Source: Lingula anatina
Taxonomy: Eukaryota; Brachiopoda; Lingulata; Lingulida; Lingulidae
DNA: 20,713 bases
Assembly: GCF_001039355.2 (NCBI RefSeq)
Contig: NW_019775784.1
Location: 116,086-136,798 of the forward strand
Direction of reading: 5' to 3'
Shown here: piece by piece, positions 10,757 through 18,244 of the stretch
Layout: every line of letters begins with the position of its first letter
Numbering within the stretch: the first letter of the stretch is position 1
Program-made: the position numbers and the translations under genes
The notes under the pieces: generated by a model
Told to the model about the DNA's origin: nothing
Seen by the model: the letters and a program-made list of their open reading frames with translations, nothing else
Databases searched by the model: none

Positions 10757-10803
<47 letters not shown>
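10480..10803 (+). promoter_or_regulatory. Promoter of gene A; TATA region expanded to a (TA)n microsatellite
   Basis: The proximal block 10480-10735 aligns with those of B, C and D (shared elements around TTTAGTGC, CACAGTC(A/G)CG and CAA..GATTGG). The inverted CCAAT box ATTGG seen in B, C and D reads AATGG here. Where the others have a short TATATATA box, A has about 45 bases of TA (10759-10803), ending about 90 bases before the start codon. Homology of the block is seen; the effect of the expansion on expression is unknown. Confidence 0.65.
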
Positions 10804-10806
<3 letters not shown>

Positions 10807-10893
10807 TTCACTACGGGAAATTGGGTGTTGCAACAAACAATCTAGACAAGTGCAAGCAGCTGCAAAGAACGTCAACGCCAGTCCACGATTAAG

Positions 10894-11295
10894 ATGTTGC
10901 CTTCAAAAACCTTAACTTTGTTAACGGGGCTATGCTTTCTTGGCGTTGCGTACGGGTGCTATCTTTTCAGCGACGGATGTAGAAATTACCGTTGCTGTGT
11001 GGGAGACACGTACCCTACCCTTATCCCGCCAGGAATATGCTGCGAGAGATGCACGTGGAATCAGAGAACGTATTACCCAGGACAGTGGTTCTACCCAGCT
11101 GGCGAGCCTAATCGACTTTGTGTCTGCATGAGATGCGGAAGAGTGTACTGTTCACCGTCAACGCGCCATCGATGCAGCCCGTCACGATATTTCCGGAACA
11201 AGTTGTGGTTCACGGGTTCATCGGTCGGTCCTCTGTGTCGCTGTCGATCTGACAATACTGTTGTTTGTGGCCGTGCTGCATGCTCCTGGCCCTAA
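10894..11295 (+). CDS. Gene A: secreted 16-cysteine protein with VWC-like half-modules
   Basis: Encodes 133 residues. Residues 1-21 are a signal peptide (basic Lys5, Leu-rich core, cleavage predicted after AYG). The mature part has 16 cysteines: an N-terminal cluster C-x6-C-x4-CC-x13-CC-x2-C, then C-x-C-x2-C-G-R-V-Y-C-x6-C, then C-x-C-x6-V-x-C-x4-C. The last two blocks each follow a Trp-Phe pair and resemble the second half of a von Willebrand type C domain. An extracellular disulphide-rich protein is a firm inference; its role is unknown, and I recognise no named family. It is the most divergent of the four copies (e.g. RNYRCC, TRHRC). TAA is followed by AG|GTATGG, a donor at 11298, and an acceptor TTTAG at 11537, so exon 2 is 3' UTR here. 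The upstream start context is AAGATGT. Confidence 0.87.
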   Translation: MLPSKTLTLLTGLCFLGVAYGCYLFSDGCRNYRCCVGDTYPTLIPPGICCERCTWNQRTYYPGQWFYPAGEPNRLCVCMRCGRVYCSPSTRHRCSPSRYFRNKLWFTGSSVGPLCRCRSDNTVVCGRAACSWP

Positions 11296-11297
11296 AG

Positions 11298-11537
11298 GTA
11301 TGGTTTCTTGAGCAGAATTTGAGTTAGTTTTATCTGTAGAGCAGACACACCTACATCAATCCTAGCAATTAGAGTTTAAAAGAAACGGCCTTTTTAATTT
11401 ATTGCAGTTGGTAATAAAATATATAAAAAGGACCCTTGGGAGATCTACAAGTGACGAAAGACCTTGAGGGGAAGCCTCTGATAAGTATTGTCAAACGGTA
11501 ATACTTAAATAATTTTTATTTCATATTTGTAATTTAG
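11298..11537 (+). other. 3'-terminal intron of gene A
   Basis: A 240-nt intron from GTATGG to TTTGTAATTTAG, placed by alignment with the three other copies, whose exon 2 begins at the same ACTTG/ACGTG position. It starts two bases after the stop codon, so exon 2 (from 11538) is untranslated unless the stop is bypassed. The frame after the junction stays open for 16 codons before TGA. Confidence 0.65.
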
Positions 11538-11840
11538 ACTTGCACCAGCAGAAAATCGACGGCAGACACCAGACATGATCGTATGGTGAAACTAAGGAAT
11601 CCTTATTCTAGACCATGCTAACTTGACCATGCTGTTGATGACAAACTTCCCTTAAACTTGGAAATTAGAAGTGAAAAGTATAGGTATACTGGAACTACGT
11701 TATAATATGATGAAATATATGACTGTCTTCACACTAAGTGATTTGACTGAATGATAACCTGGGTAAATGTTGATAGAATAACCTCCTGTTTTTAATATAA
11801 AATTTTATGTAAATTTGAAGTTTACAACTTCCTCACGGCC

Positions 11841-11846
11841 AATAAA
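11841..11846 (+). terminator. Poly(A) signal of gene A
   Basis: AATAAA in the conserved context CTCACGGCCAATAAA, shared with copies B and D and, in changed form, with C and the orphan copy. About 300 bases into exon 2. Confidence 0.75.
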
Positions 11847-11859
11847 AGCATGGATTAAA

Positions 11860-12682
11860 TAATATAGTTTTTCTTTCATTTGATATGACGTTGATGTATC
11901 TTATAAAATACTATTAAACTGTGGCCAATCAAAGAAGAGCGGTCAGGCTAACATTTCTTGGTCGTATAATTTGTTGTTAAATTTGTTAACTTCTCTGACA
12001 ATTATGCCCTTACCAGGCCCTTTGTAAGCTCAGTGACTACAAAAGATTTAAAGTTTACACTATTGCCAATGATCCAGAATTTTTAAGGGGAGGGATAGAG
12101 GGTGAGGGGAGCACAAGAGCACCAGGGGAGCAAGGATTGGGGTTTTACATAATTCATTGCTTGTTTTATATCGATACGGCGATAAGGATGTACATGTAGA
12201 ATGCAATCAATCCGACCAATCAAGAGGCAAAGCTGGAAGAAATACATAGGAAATGCATTCAGGGGCATTTTATTTGCTGTTTATGGAGAACACATATTTC
12301 ACATCTCTTCACAATTGACATAATATGTCTTAAAAACCAAGATTAATGTTGTTTGTTAAAACCTGATGTTTATGGATTGCAATTAGCAAGTCAAACAAAA
12401 ATATAAATACTTTGTAGCCGTGACTTGGAACAGGATCGTCTTTCTGAACGATAAACACACCTTAGTTAGACTTTTTCTTTGGAAGAACAGAACGCAAAAA
12501 GGTCGTTTGTACAATTTGTCTTAAATTGGGGGGAAATATTTGGTTCTGGCGCTATCGGCAGTTCTTTGGTGTAAAGCCCTACTGACCATCATGCTATCGA
12601 AAAATTTAAAATTTGAATAACATATTTTGCTTCATATTTAATGTAAATTCTGATTCATTCAGTTGTGATGTTTACAGGTAAA
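11860..12682 (+). other. Spacer between units A and B, including the distal module of B
   Basis: No gene. The 3' flank of A continues to about 12140 and keeps recognisable pieces (GGCCAATCAAAGAAGAGC, TTGGTCGTATAATTTGTTG) seen after B and D. Then follows the distal module of B (about 12140-12530), with CAATCCGACCAATCAAG and CTTTGTAGCCGTGACTTGG (from 12410), homologous to the modules of A and C. Confidence 0.6.
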
Positions 12683-13752
12683 ATTATGAACTCTAATACT
12701 GGACACTGACGTAGAGATTCCGGCGTATCGCCCTCATCCCAAGGACATCTTCAAGGAACTGTCACTACAGGTGACATTGCTGGTGTTATTGCAGTTATTA
12801 CGTGACAGTCGGCACGGAATCAAAAGGACTTTTTCAAGTTTATCAACGAGCTTGATAGTAATATCCCTTTCACACAGGAGGAGTGCCAAGAATGACACTT
12901 TACCTTTTCTAGACTTGTCTTGTTACCCTTTTTGAGAGACGCGAGTTCGAGACCAAAGTATACCGTATGAGTACACACACACAGTCCAGTACCTCCATTT
13001 TACCTCCAATCACCCCCTCATTCAGGGATCATTACCAGACCCTATCGTACTAACTGTAAATCGACCTATCTTCAAGGGGATTCTCGCTAAATTGCAATCA
13101 AACTTAAGCGGCTTATATGTCTGTCACGCCTACTGAAGCTGCTAGGGGGGAATTAATTATCGTTTAGCAACATCAGTAGGTGTGCCAGACAATTTAGCGA
13201 GAACCCCTCGTAGAGGGATCGATCCTGTTAGATCGATTTAGGTATGGGAACCCAGTCTCAGTGCGGATATCCTGATTGGTCTTTCATTAAAGCCAGAGCC
13301 ACACCCCCAATTAAAAAAAAAGACACCAATAAAAAACACCAAAGCAGAGGGAAAGATGGTGCACATTGGGGTACCGTACACTCTACCAGGGCGACAGATT
13401 GATTTTTCAATTGAGTTATATTTTACACATTTAAGAAATCAGGTCACTCCTTTGACTTGAAGGATGTGATAGTGTTGGACAAGGAAGAGGACTGGTTCCG
13501 GAGAGGTGTGAAGGAGGCCATACACGAAAGGATTGTAAAGCCTAGATTAAACCGGAGCGGGGATCTGCGTTTCCAGCTACATTATTTGTGGGACCGAGCC
13601 CTGGCGGCGATTCCGTGCCGACTGTCACGTGTTAACTGCAATACCACCACCAGTGCAGTGCCACCTGTAATGAAAGTTCCCTGAAGATGTCCTTGGAATG
13701 AGGATGTAACGTCGGAATTTCTACGTCAGTGTCCAGCATTAGAGTTAATAAT
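12683..13752 (+). mobile_element. Decayed Penelope-like retroelement with inverted ~140-bp arms
   Basis: Arms 12683-12821 and 13609-13752 are inverted copies of each other (GAACTCTAATACTGGACAC against GTGTCCAGCATTAGAGTTAA, and so on, with small indels). Between them are two broken coding pieces in + orientation. At about 12832-13030, FFKFINELDSNIPFTQEE, then after a frameshift TLPFLDL, then THTVQYLHFTSNHP, match the pattern of the later part of a Penelope-type reverse transcriptase. At about 13442-13610, HSFDLKDVIVLDKEEDWF and RRGVKEAIHERIVKPRLNR match the end of the GIY-YIG endonuclease region of such elements. Stops and shifts show it is dead. Inverted terminal repeats are known for this group. 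The family is assigned from recalled motifs. Confidence 0.7.
13075..13208. repeat. Internal hairpin in the Penelope-like remnant
   Basis: AGGGGATTCTCGCTAAATTG (13075-13094) pairs with CAATTTAGCGAGAACCCCT (13190-13208). Inside it, 13119-13143 pairs imperfectly with 13166-13190, around a centre near AATTAATT. Weaker similarity extends outward to about 13050 and 13250. The copy of this region upstream of D begins at 13217-equivalent sequence, in the right arm of this hairpin. Confidence 0.7.
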
Positions 13753-14040
13753 ATTTTGCATCATTAAGTAACGCTTAAATGTCACATTCATCTATACGTA
13801 CAAATTATTACGAAAATAGGGTAGTAAATGTTCACGCCTTTCGGATTAAGTGTGCAGATTTTTAGAATGCAAAAATTTAAACAATATCTACAGTTTAGTG
13901 CATAAAGACCTTGAATGACAGTCAAGTTACAACAATAAAAGCACGCTCACCACAGTCGCGAGTTCAAAATATTTGCACATACCACCGGCATCTTAACACC
14001 CAAGGTGATTGGCTAGTTTTGCCGTCGGAGATTATATATA
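13753..14040 (+). promoter_or_regulatory. Promoter of gene B
   Basis: A TATA box (ATTATATATA, 14031-14040) lies 70 bases before the start codon, so transcription should begin near 14062-14070. An inverted CCAAT box (ATTGG, 14008-14012) stands about 20 bases upstream of it. CACCACAGTCGCGAG (about 13949-13963) is shared with A and D. The block from the retroelement to the ATG is nearly identical to that of D. Confidence 0.7.
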
Positions 14041-14110
14041 CTAGGGATGTCACGTTGTAGCAACACATAATCTAGAGACGCTGCAAGTTACTAGAAAGTC
14101 TGCCATTATC

Positions 14111-14767
14111 ATGTTGAGTTCAAAATCCTTCATTTTGTTCACTGAACTGTGTTTTCTTGCTGTAACCTACGGCTGCTTTACCTTCAACGACGGGTGTAGA
14201 GATTACCACTGCTGTCAGGGAGACACGTGGCCTACACTTTTCGTGGGAAAGTGTTGCGAGAAATGTACATGGAATCAGAACACGTATTCTCCAGGACAGT
14301 GGTTTTACCCGGCTGGCGAGCCTAATCGTCTTTGTATCTGCGTGACATGCGGAAGAGTGTACTGTTCACCGTCACGGTACCATCTTTGCAGTTCGTCACG
14401 ATATTCCAAGAACAAGTTGTGGTTCACGGGTTCATCGGTCGGTCCACTGTGTCGCTGTCGATCTGACAATACTGTTGCTTGTGGTGCTGCTGCATGTTCC
14501 TGGCTATCCAAGTAATGTTTCCTTGAAGATATTTTGATTTTTATTTTGATCTAACAAGCATTTAAACCTACATTAATTCGGCCATATTAAGAATACAGAA
14601 GTATGAGCGTCTTTTAATGTGTCGACATAAAAAATGGTCTCTTATAAGTTTTATCTACATTTTTTTGACAAAAGTGTTAATTGTTCTGTATGTTTTATTT
14701 GAAATACAGACTTGAGCCAATAGAAGATGGACGGCAGGTCGCACAGTCCCCGAATGCTGCACCGTAG
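14111..14767 (+). CDS. Gene B: secreted 16-cysteine protein, two coding exons (14111-14511, 14710-14767)
   Basis: The signal peptide is residues 1-21 (cut after TYG), followed by 16 cysteines at 22, 29, 34, 35, 48, 49, 52, 75, 77, 80, 85, 93, 114, 116, 124 and 129. The two blocks W64F..LC75-x-C..V83-x-C85 and W104F..LC114-x-C..V122-x-C124 are VWC-like half-modules and look like an internal duplication. Read without splicing, the frame stops at TAA 14513-14515, giving 134 residues. However, that TAA lies inside a donor, AA|GTAATG (intron 14512-14709), and the acceptor AAATACAG matches the other copies. Spliced, the frame continues 19 codons to TAG at 14765, giving 152 residues with a polar, Glu/Gln/Pro-containing tail. 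The signal peptide and cysteine pattern are firm; the tail is inferred and needs transcript evidence. Function unknown. Closest to D. Confidence 0.85.
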
Positions 14768-15050
14768 GAGTCACAGGGAGAAACTGAAGAAACGGACACG
14801 GGGGAATCTGTGTTCTGGCACTGTGCTAACTTGACCGCATTTTAAAATTATTTAGAGGGCAATAGTACGAATACACTGGACCTATGATATAATATATTGA
14901 ACTATGCATTGCTGTAAATACACCATGTATTTTGACCGATTCCTTTGACTGGTGTTGATAGAATAATCTGCTTTTTTCAATTTTCATGTTCAGAGCTATC
15001 ATTAGAATACTTTAAATGTTAGAGATAAAATTTACAGCTTACTCACGGCC

Positions 15051-15056
15051 AATAAA
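15051..15056 (+). terminator. Poly(A) signal of gene B
   Basis: AATAAA in CTCACGGCCAATAAATGTG, about 340 bases into exon 2, at the position conserved in the other copies. Confidence 0.78.
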
Positions 15057-15228
15057 TGTGTGGATTGAGGAATCAAGTTTTATGACCATCGTTTTTTCCA
15101 AACACGTTGTTACGTTGATGTATTCTATAAAAAATAAAACTGCGCTCAGTCAAATAATATGACTAAGCTTAATTTTCTTGGTCACGTGTTGTCAAAGCCT
15201 CTGTTGCAACACTTCCAGAACGTATTTA

Positions 15229-15450
15229 CCTCCGCCAAGGAGGTTATGTTTTCACCCCTGTTTGTCTGTTTGTCTGTCTGTCTGTCTGTCATCAACATAA
15301 CTCAAACAGTTATGAACCGATTTTGATAAAATTTTCAGGAACTGTCAGAAGAGATGATTAGTTTTTGGTGGTTATCCGGATCAATAATCAATCAATAATC
15401 AATAATAATAAAAAATTGCTGCCTTGTCGGAGGTCTGCGCTCTCGGAGTA
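15229..15450. mobile_element. CCTCCGCCAAGG inverted-repeat element, insertion specific to B
   Basis: Starts CCTCCGCCAAGGAGG and ends CCTTGTCGGAGGTCTGCG; the first 12 bases match the reverse complement of the end at 11 of 12. It carries a TCTG/TTTG microsatellite (about 15260-15291) and the segment CAGTTATGAACCGATTTTGA. I recall near-identical short elements from several marine animal genomes. The 3' flank of D (about 20240-20290) lacks it while sharing sequence on both sides, so D gives an empty-site comparison. Exact ends are uncertain by some ten bases. Confidence 0.65.
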
Positions 15451-15459
15451 CTTTTCTAG

Positions 15460-16453
15460 TTTTCTTTAAATTTACTGGAAGTCAGACCTCGTTTGTTTCG
15501 TTTCGCTGGTGACACTTTTCTAAATCCACTCATTTAATAATTGTTTTTGTTTTGGAGGGGTAAGGGGCACTTCCAAGGAAACGGCGATACATGCCCTCTG
15601 TGCATACCTCCGATCCCTACCGCGTTTTGACTTTTAAATAAACCATTGCTTGTTAAATATTAATACAGCGAAGAAGTCTCAGAATGCAATGACTCTAACC
15701 AATCGAGGCATCAAGCAGGAGGAAATAAATAGAAAATGTATAGGCCCTACCTTGTGTCTTTAAGAGAGGAAATTAGTATTTAATGTGCTGTTGATAGAGT
15801 GCACATGGTTCACTTCACTTTACAGGTGACATTACATCTATTGGAAAACAAAAGTAAACGTTAAACCTGTCAGAACCTTATGTTTATGGATTACAAATTT
15901 ACAAGTCAAGCAGACATTTTTGAAACCTCAAATTCTTTGTAGCCTTGACTTGGAGCAGAAACGTCTTTTTGCATATAAACACAACTTGAAGACTAACTGT
16001 GTGTACAGAGGAAACCACAGCTCCCTTTTTTTCTCATCCAAGGGGAACAAAATACGCAGAATGACCATTTGTACAGTTTTGAAATCAAGGGTAAGAAAGA
16101 AGAAATATTCCAGGCGCGATCGGCAAATTTTAGTAATAACTTGCAAGCATGAACAATGAACTATAATTGTTGCAAATTAAAAATTTGAAGAGAAATCGAC
16201 TTTTTACGTCAAACTGTTACATCCATTACTTTATTCATAGTCATATCAGAACAGGGATGGTATTTTTCGGAAATTGATCTACAGGCATTTGGGATTTAAT
16301 ATGCAGGTTTTGAAGAAAAAAACCCTTAAAATTAGCGTCTTCGCATAACGGCCTTGAACGCACGACAAAAGAAAAATTACGGCATTGAGAATACGCCCAC
16401 AAAAGTCAGGCATAAATATACTTTCGTCCGTCACCGGATTTAGATTCAAGACG
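15460..16453 (+). other. Spacer between units B and C, including the distal module of C
   Basis: No gene. Sequence to about 15620 is the remaining 3' flank of B (CATGCCCTCTGTGCATACC, also after D at about 20409). The distal module of C follows (about 15620-16085) with CTTTGTAGCCTTGACTTGG (15935-15953), homologous to modules A and B. Open frames on both strands at 15920-16159 overlap this repeat and have no domain. Confidence 0.6.
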
Positions 16454-16514
16454 ATTGGTTAGATTTTTAAGAAGTGAAATAAAACTTGCGCAGCTGGAAT
16501 TTTACGTATATATA
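16454..16514 (+). promoter_or_regulatory. Promoter of gene C
   Basis: Inverted CCAAT (ATTGG, 16454-16458) and TATA box TATATATA (16507-16514), about 84 bases before the start codon at 16598. The following leader, GCAGCAAACGATACAGAACA, aligns with the leaders of A, B and D. Confidence 0.7.
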
Positions 16515-16597
16515 CCAGCGGAAACGGGATATTGCAGCAAACGATACAGAACACAGTGCAAGTTTGTGAAAAGTAAATTTCCGTCAGTCTGTTTATG

Positions 16598-16999
16598 ATG
16601 TGGCCTTCAAAAGCATTCGTCTTGTTCATCGAGCTATGTTTACTTGCTGCAGCGCATGGTTGCTACATTTTTAACGACGGGTGTAATGATTTCAGTTGTT
16701 GTGAAGGAGACACGAACCCTACCCTCGTCAACCTAGGAGAATGTTGCCTCAAATGCACATGGAATCAGAACACATATTCCCGGGGACAGTGGTTCTACCC
16801 GGCTGGCGAGCCTAATCGTCTTTGTATCTGTACGTCATGCGGAAGAGTGTACTGTTCGCCGTCACAGTACCACCTATGCAGCTCGTCACGATATTACATG
16901 AACAGGTTGTGGTTCACGGGTTCATCGGTCGGTCCACTATGTCGCTGTCGATCTGACAATACTGTTGCTTGTGGTGTTGCTGCATGCTACAGGCCTTAA
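16598..16999 (+). CDS. Gene C: secreted 16-cysteine protein with VWC-like half-modules
   Basis: Two ATG codons are adjacent (16595 and 16598). I prefer the second because it aligns with the start of A, B and D; the first would only add one Met. The product has 133 residues: a signal peptide of 21 (cut after AHG), then the same 16 cysteines with the 13-residue CC-to-CC spacing of A rather than the 12 of B and D. Variable positions lie mainly at 30-50 (NDFSCC, TNPTLVNLGECC), while the region around the second Trp-Phe is as in the others. TAA (16997-16999) is followed by AG|GTAATG (intron 17002-17237). After the junction the frame stays open for 22 codons (from the split AGA codon) and resembles the tail of B and D, but it should be untranslated. 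Role unknown. Confidence 0.87.
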   Translation: MWPSKAFVLFIELCLLAAAHGCYIFNDGCNDFSCCEGDTNPTLVNLGECCLKCTWNQNTYSRGQWFYPAGEPNRLCICTSCGRVYCSPSQYHLCSSSRYYMNRLWFTGSSVGPLCRCRSDNTVACGVAACYRP

Positions 17000-17001
17000 A
17001 G

Positions 17002-17237
17002 GTAATGTTAATTTGTTATATCGAGCAGCCTTTTATATTATCTATAAAGCATTTTCACTTACTCAATCTACAACTTCGATTTAGAATAGAAAACTATGAG
17101 CGCCGTCAAGCTTGTAGCAATTCAAAATGAAAGCAAATACAACCATGTCTTTGATAATTTTTGTCAAACAGTAATGTTGAATTTTTTTCTGTTTTACAGT
17201 AGTGTTAATTGTTTTGTATTTCTCATTTGACATATAG
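17002..17237 (+). other. 3'-terminal intron of gene C
   Basis: 236 nt from GTAATGTT to TTGACATATAG, aligned with the introns of A, B and D at both ends. Exon 2 starts at 17238 (ACTTGAGCCAAG) and runs to the poly(A) region near 17560. Confidence 0.65.
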
Positions 17238-17559
17238 ACTTGAGCCAAGTGAAGATGGACGACAGGGTGAACAGTCGCCAAATCCTGCAACGGGGGCATC
17301 ATAGAAAGAAACTAAAAAATCCGTATTATGGCAGCATGCTAGATTGACCATGTTGTTAATTTTTTTCTATACGTTGATGAAAATTAAATGGTAATAATAT
17401 GAATAAACTGGACCTTTGTTATAATATATTGAACTATGAATCCGGGGAAGGTGTTGGTAGAATAATCTGCTGTTTTTCATTTTAATGTTCAAATATTTCA
17501 TAAGAATACTGTAAATGTTATGAGACGAATTTTAATGTGAAAACAACTAACCTGTGGCC

Positions 17560-17565
17560 AATAAA
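17560..17565 (+). terminator. Poly(A) signal of gene C
   Basis: AATAAA in CCTGTGGCCAATAAATG, the conserved position, about 320 bases into exon 2. Confidence 0.75.
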
Positions 17566-17614
17566 TGTATAAATTGAGCAATTAAGTTTTTTGGCCATTT
17601 TTTCCCAACACGAT

Positions 17615-17845
17615 GGTCGCACAGTCCTCCAATGTTGCACCACAGGAGTCATAGGGAGAAATTGACGAAACGGACACGGGAGAATCTGTGTTCTTGCACT
17701 GTCTTAACTTGACCATATTTTAAAATTAATCAGAGGGCAACAGTATGAATACACTGGACATAATATATTGACGTGAATTGCTGTGAATACCTCATGTATT
17801 TTGACTGAATTGTATCCAAGAAAGGTGTTGGTAGAATAGTCTGCC

Positions 17846-17887
<42 letters not shown>

Positions 17888-18243
17888 TAATGTTCAAATG
17901 TATCATGAGATTACTTTAAATGTTATGAGATGAAATTTACAACTTACTCTTACCAATAAATGTTGGATTGAGCAATCAAGTTTTATGATCATTTTTTATT
18001 AAACACGTAACATTGGCATAATCTATTAGTATAAAATACATTGTACTATATAACTGCGTCCATTCAAATAATATGACTAAGCTTTCTTGATCACATTACG
18101 TGTTCTCAAAGCCTCTGTTACAACACTTTGAGTAGTTTTTTTTTATTTTATTTATTTATTTATTTATTTTTTGCTTATCTAATTTGTTTTCCGACAATAC
18201 TAATGCCACTGGAAGGGAGACCCCGTTTAGTGCTGTTTAGCCC
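17615..18243 (+). pseudogene. Orphan exon 2 and 3' flank of a fifth family copy
   Basis: From GGTCGCACAGTCCTCC at 17615 the sequence follows exon 2 and the 3' flank of D (19755 onward), including ACCACAGGAGTCATAG, a poly(A) signal (AATAAA 17955-17960) and AATACTAATGCCACTGGAAG. It stops at an N (18244). No exon 1, promoter or acceptor precedes it: it joins the 3' flank of C at about 17610-17615 (CCCAACACG), probably by deletion. A 39-base poly(T) tract (17848-17886) and a TTTA microsatellite (about 18141-18170) interrupt it. It is a remnant of a lost copy, or of one lost in assembly. It cannot encode the cysteine-rich protein. Confidence 0.75.
17848..17886 (+). repeat. Poly(T) tract
   Basis: Thirty-nine consecutive T inside the orphan 3' flank, where D has only AGCCGAATTTATCATTT. 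It could be a homopolymer expansion or the tail of a minus-strand retroposed fragment; no body is visible. Confidence 0.9.
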
Positions 18244-18244
18244 N
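18244..18244. other. Single N at a unit junction
   Basis: The only ambiguous base in the window. To its left the sequence is the 3' flank of a family copy, broken off within GACCCCGTTTAGTG. To its right it is the middle of the Penelope-like remnant, from the base equivalent to 13217. By homology with the B layout, roughly 1.2 kb (rest of the 3' flank, distal module, left arm, left half of the inner hairpin) would be expected here. It is either an assembly gap or misjoin, or a real deletion. Confidence 0.8.

Noticed and set aside
10727-10915. Upstream open frame overlapping the start of gene A
   Set aside because: It reads through the TATA microsatellite in another frame and ends just inside gene A; not conserved in B, C or D.
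10940-11131. Second-frame open frame inside gene A, and similar ones inside B and D
   Set aside because: Shadows of the cysteine-rich reading frame; no signal peptide or conserved product of their own.
13457-13684. A functional gene from the 75-codon frame before B
   Set aside because: It is the tail fragment of a dead Penelope-like element; the D copy is further broken by deletions.
15920-16159. Open frames on both strands upstream of gene C
   Set aside because: They lie in the distal repeat module, show no domain, and are not open in the homologous modules of A and B.
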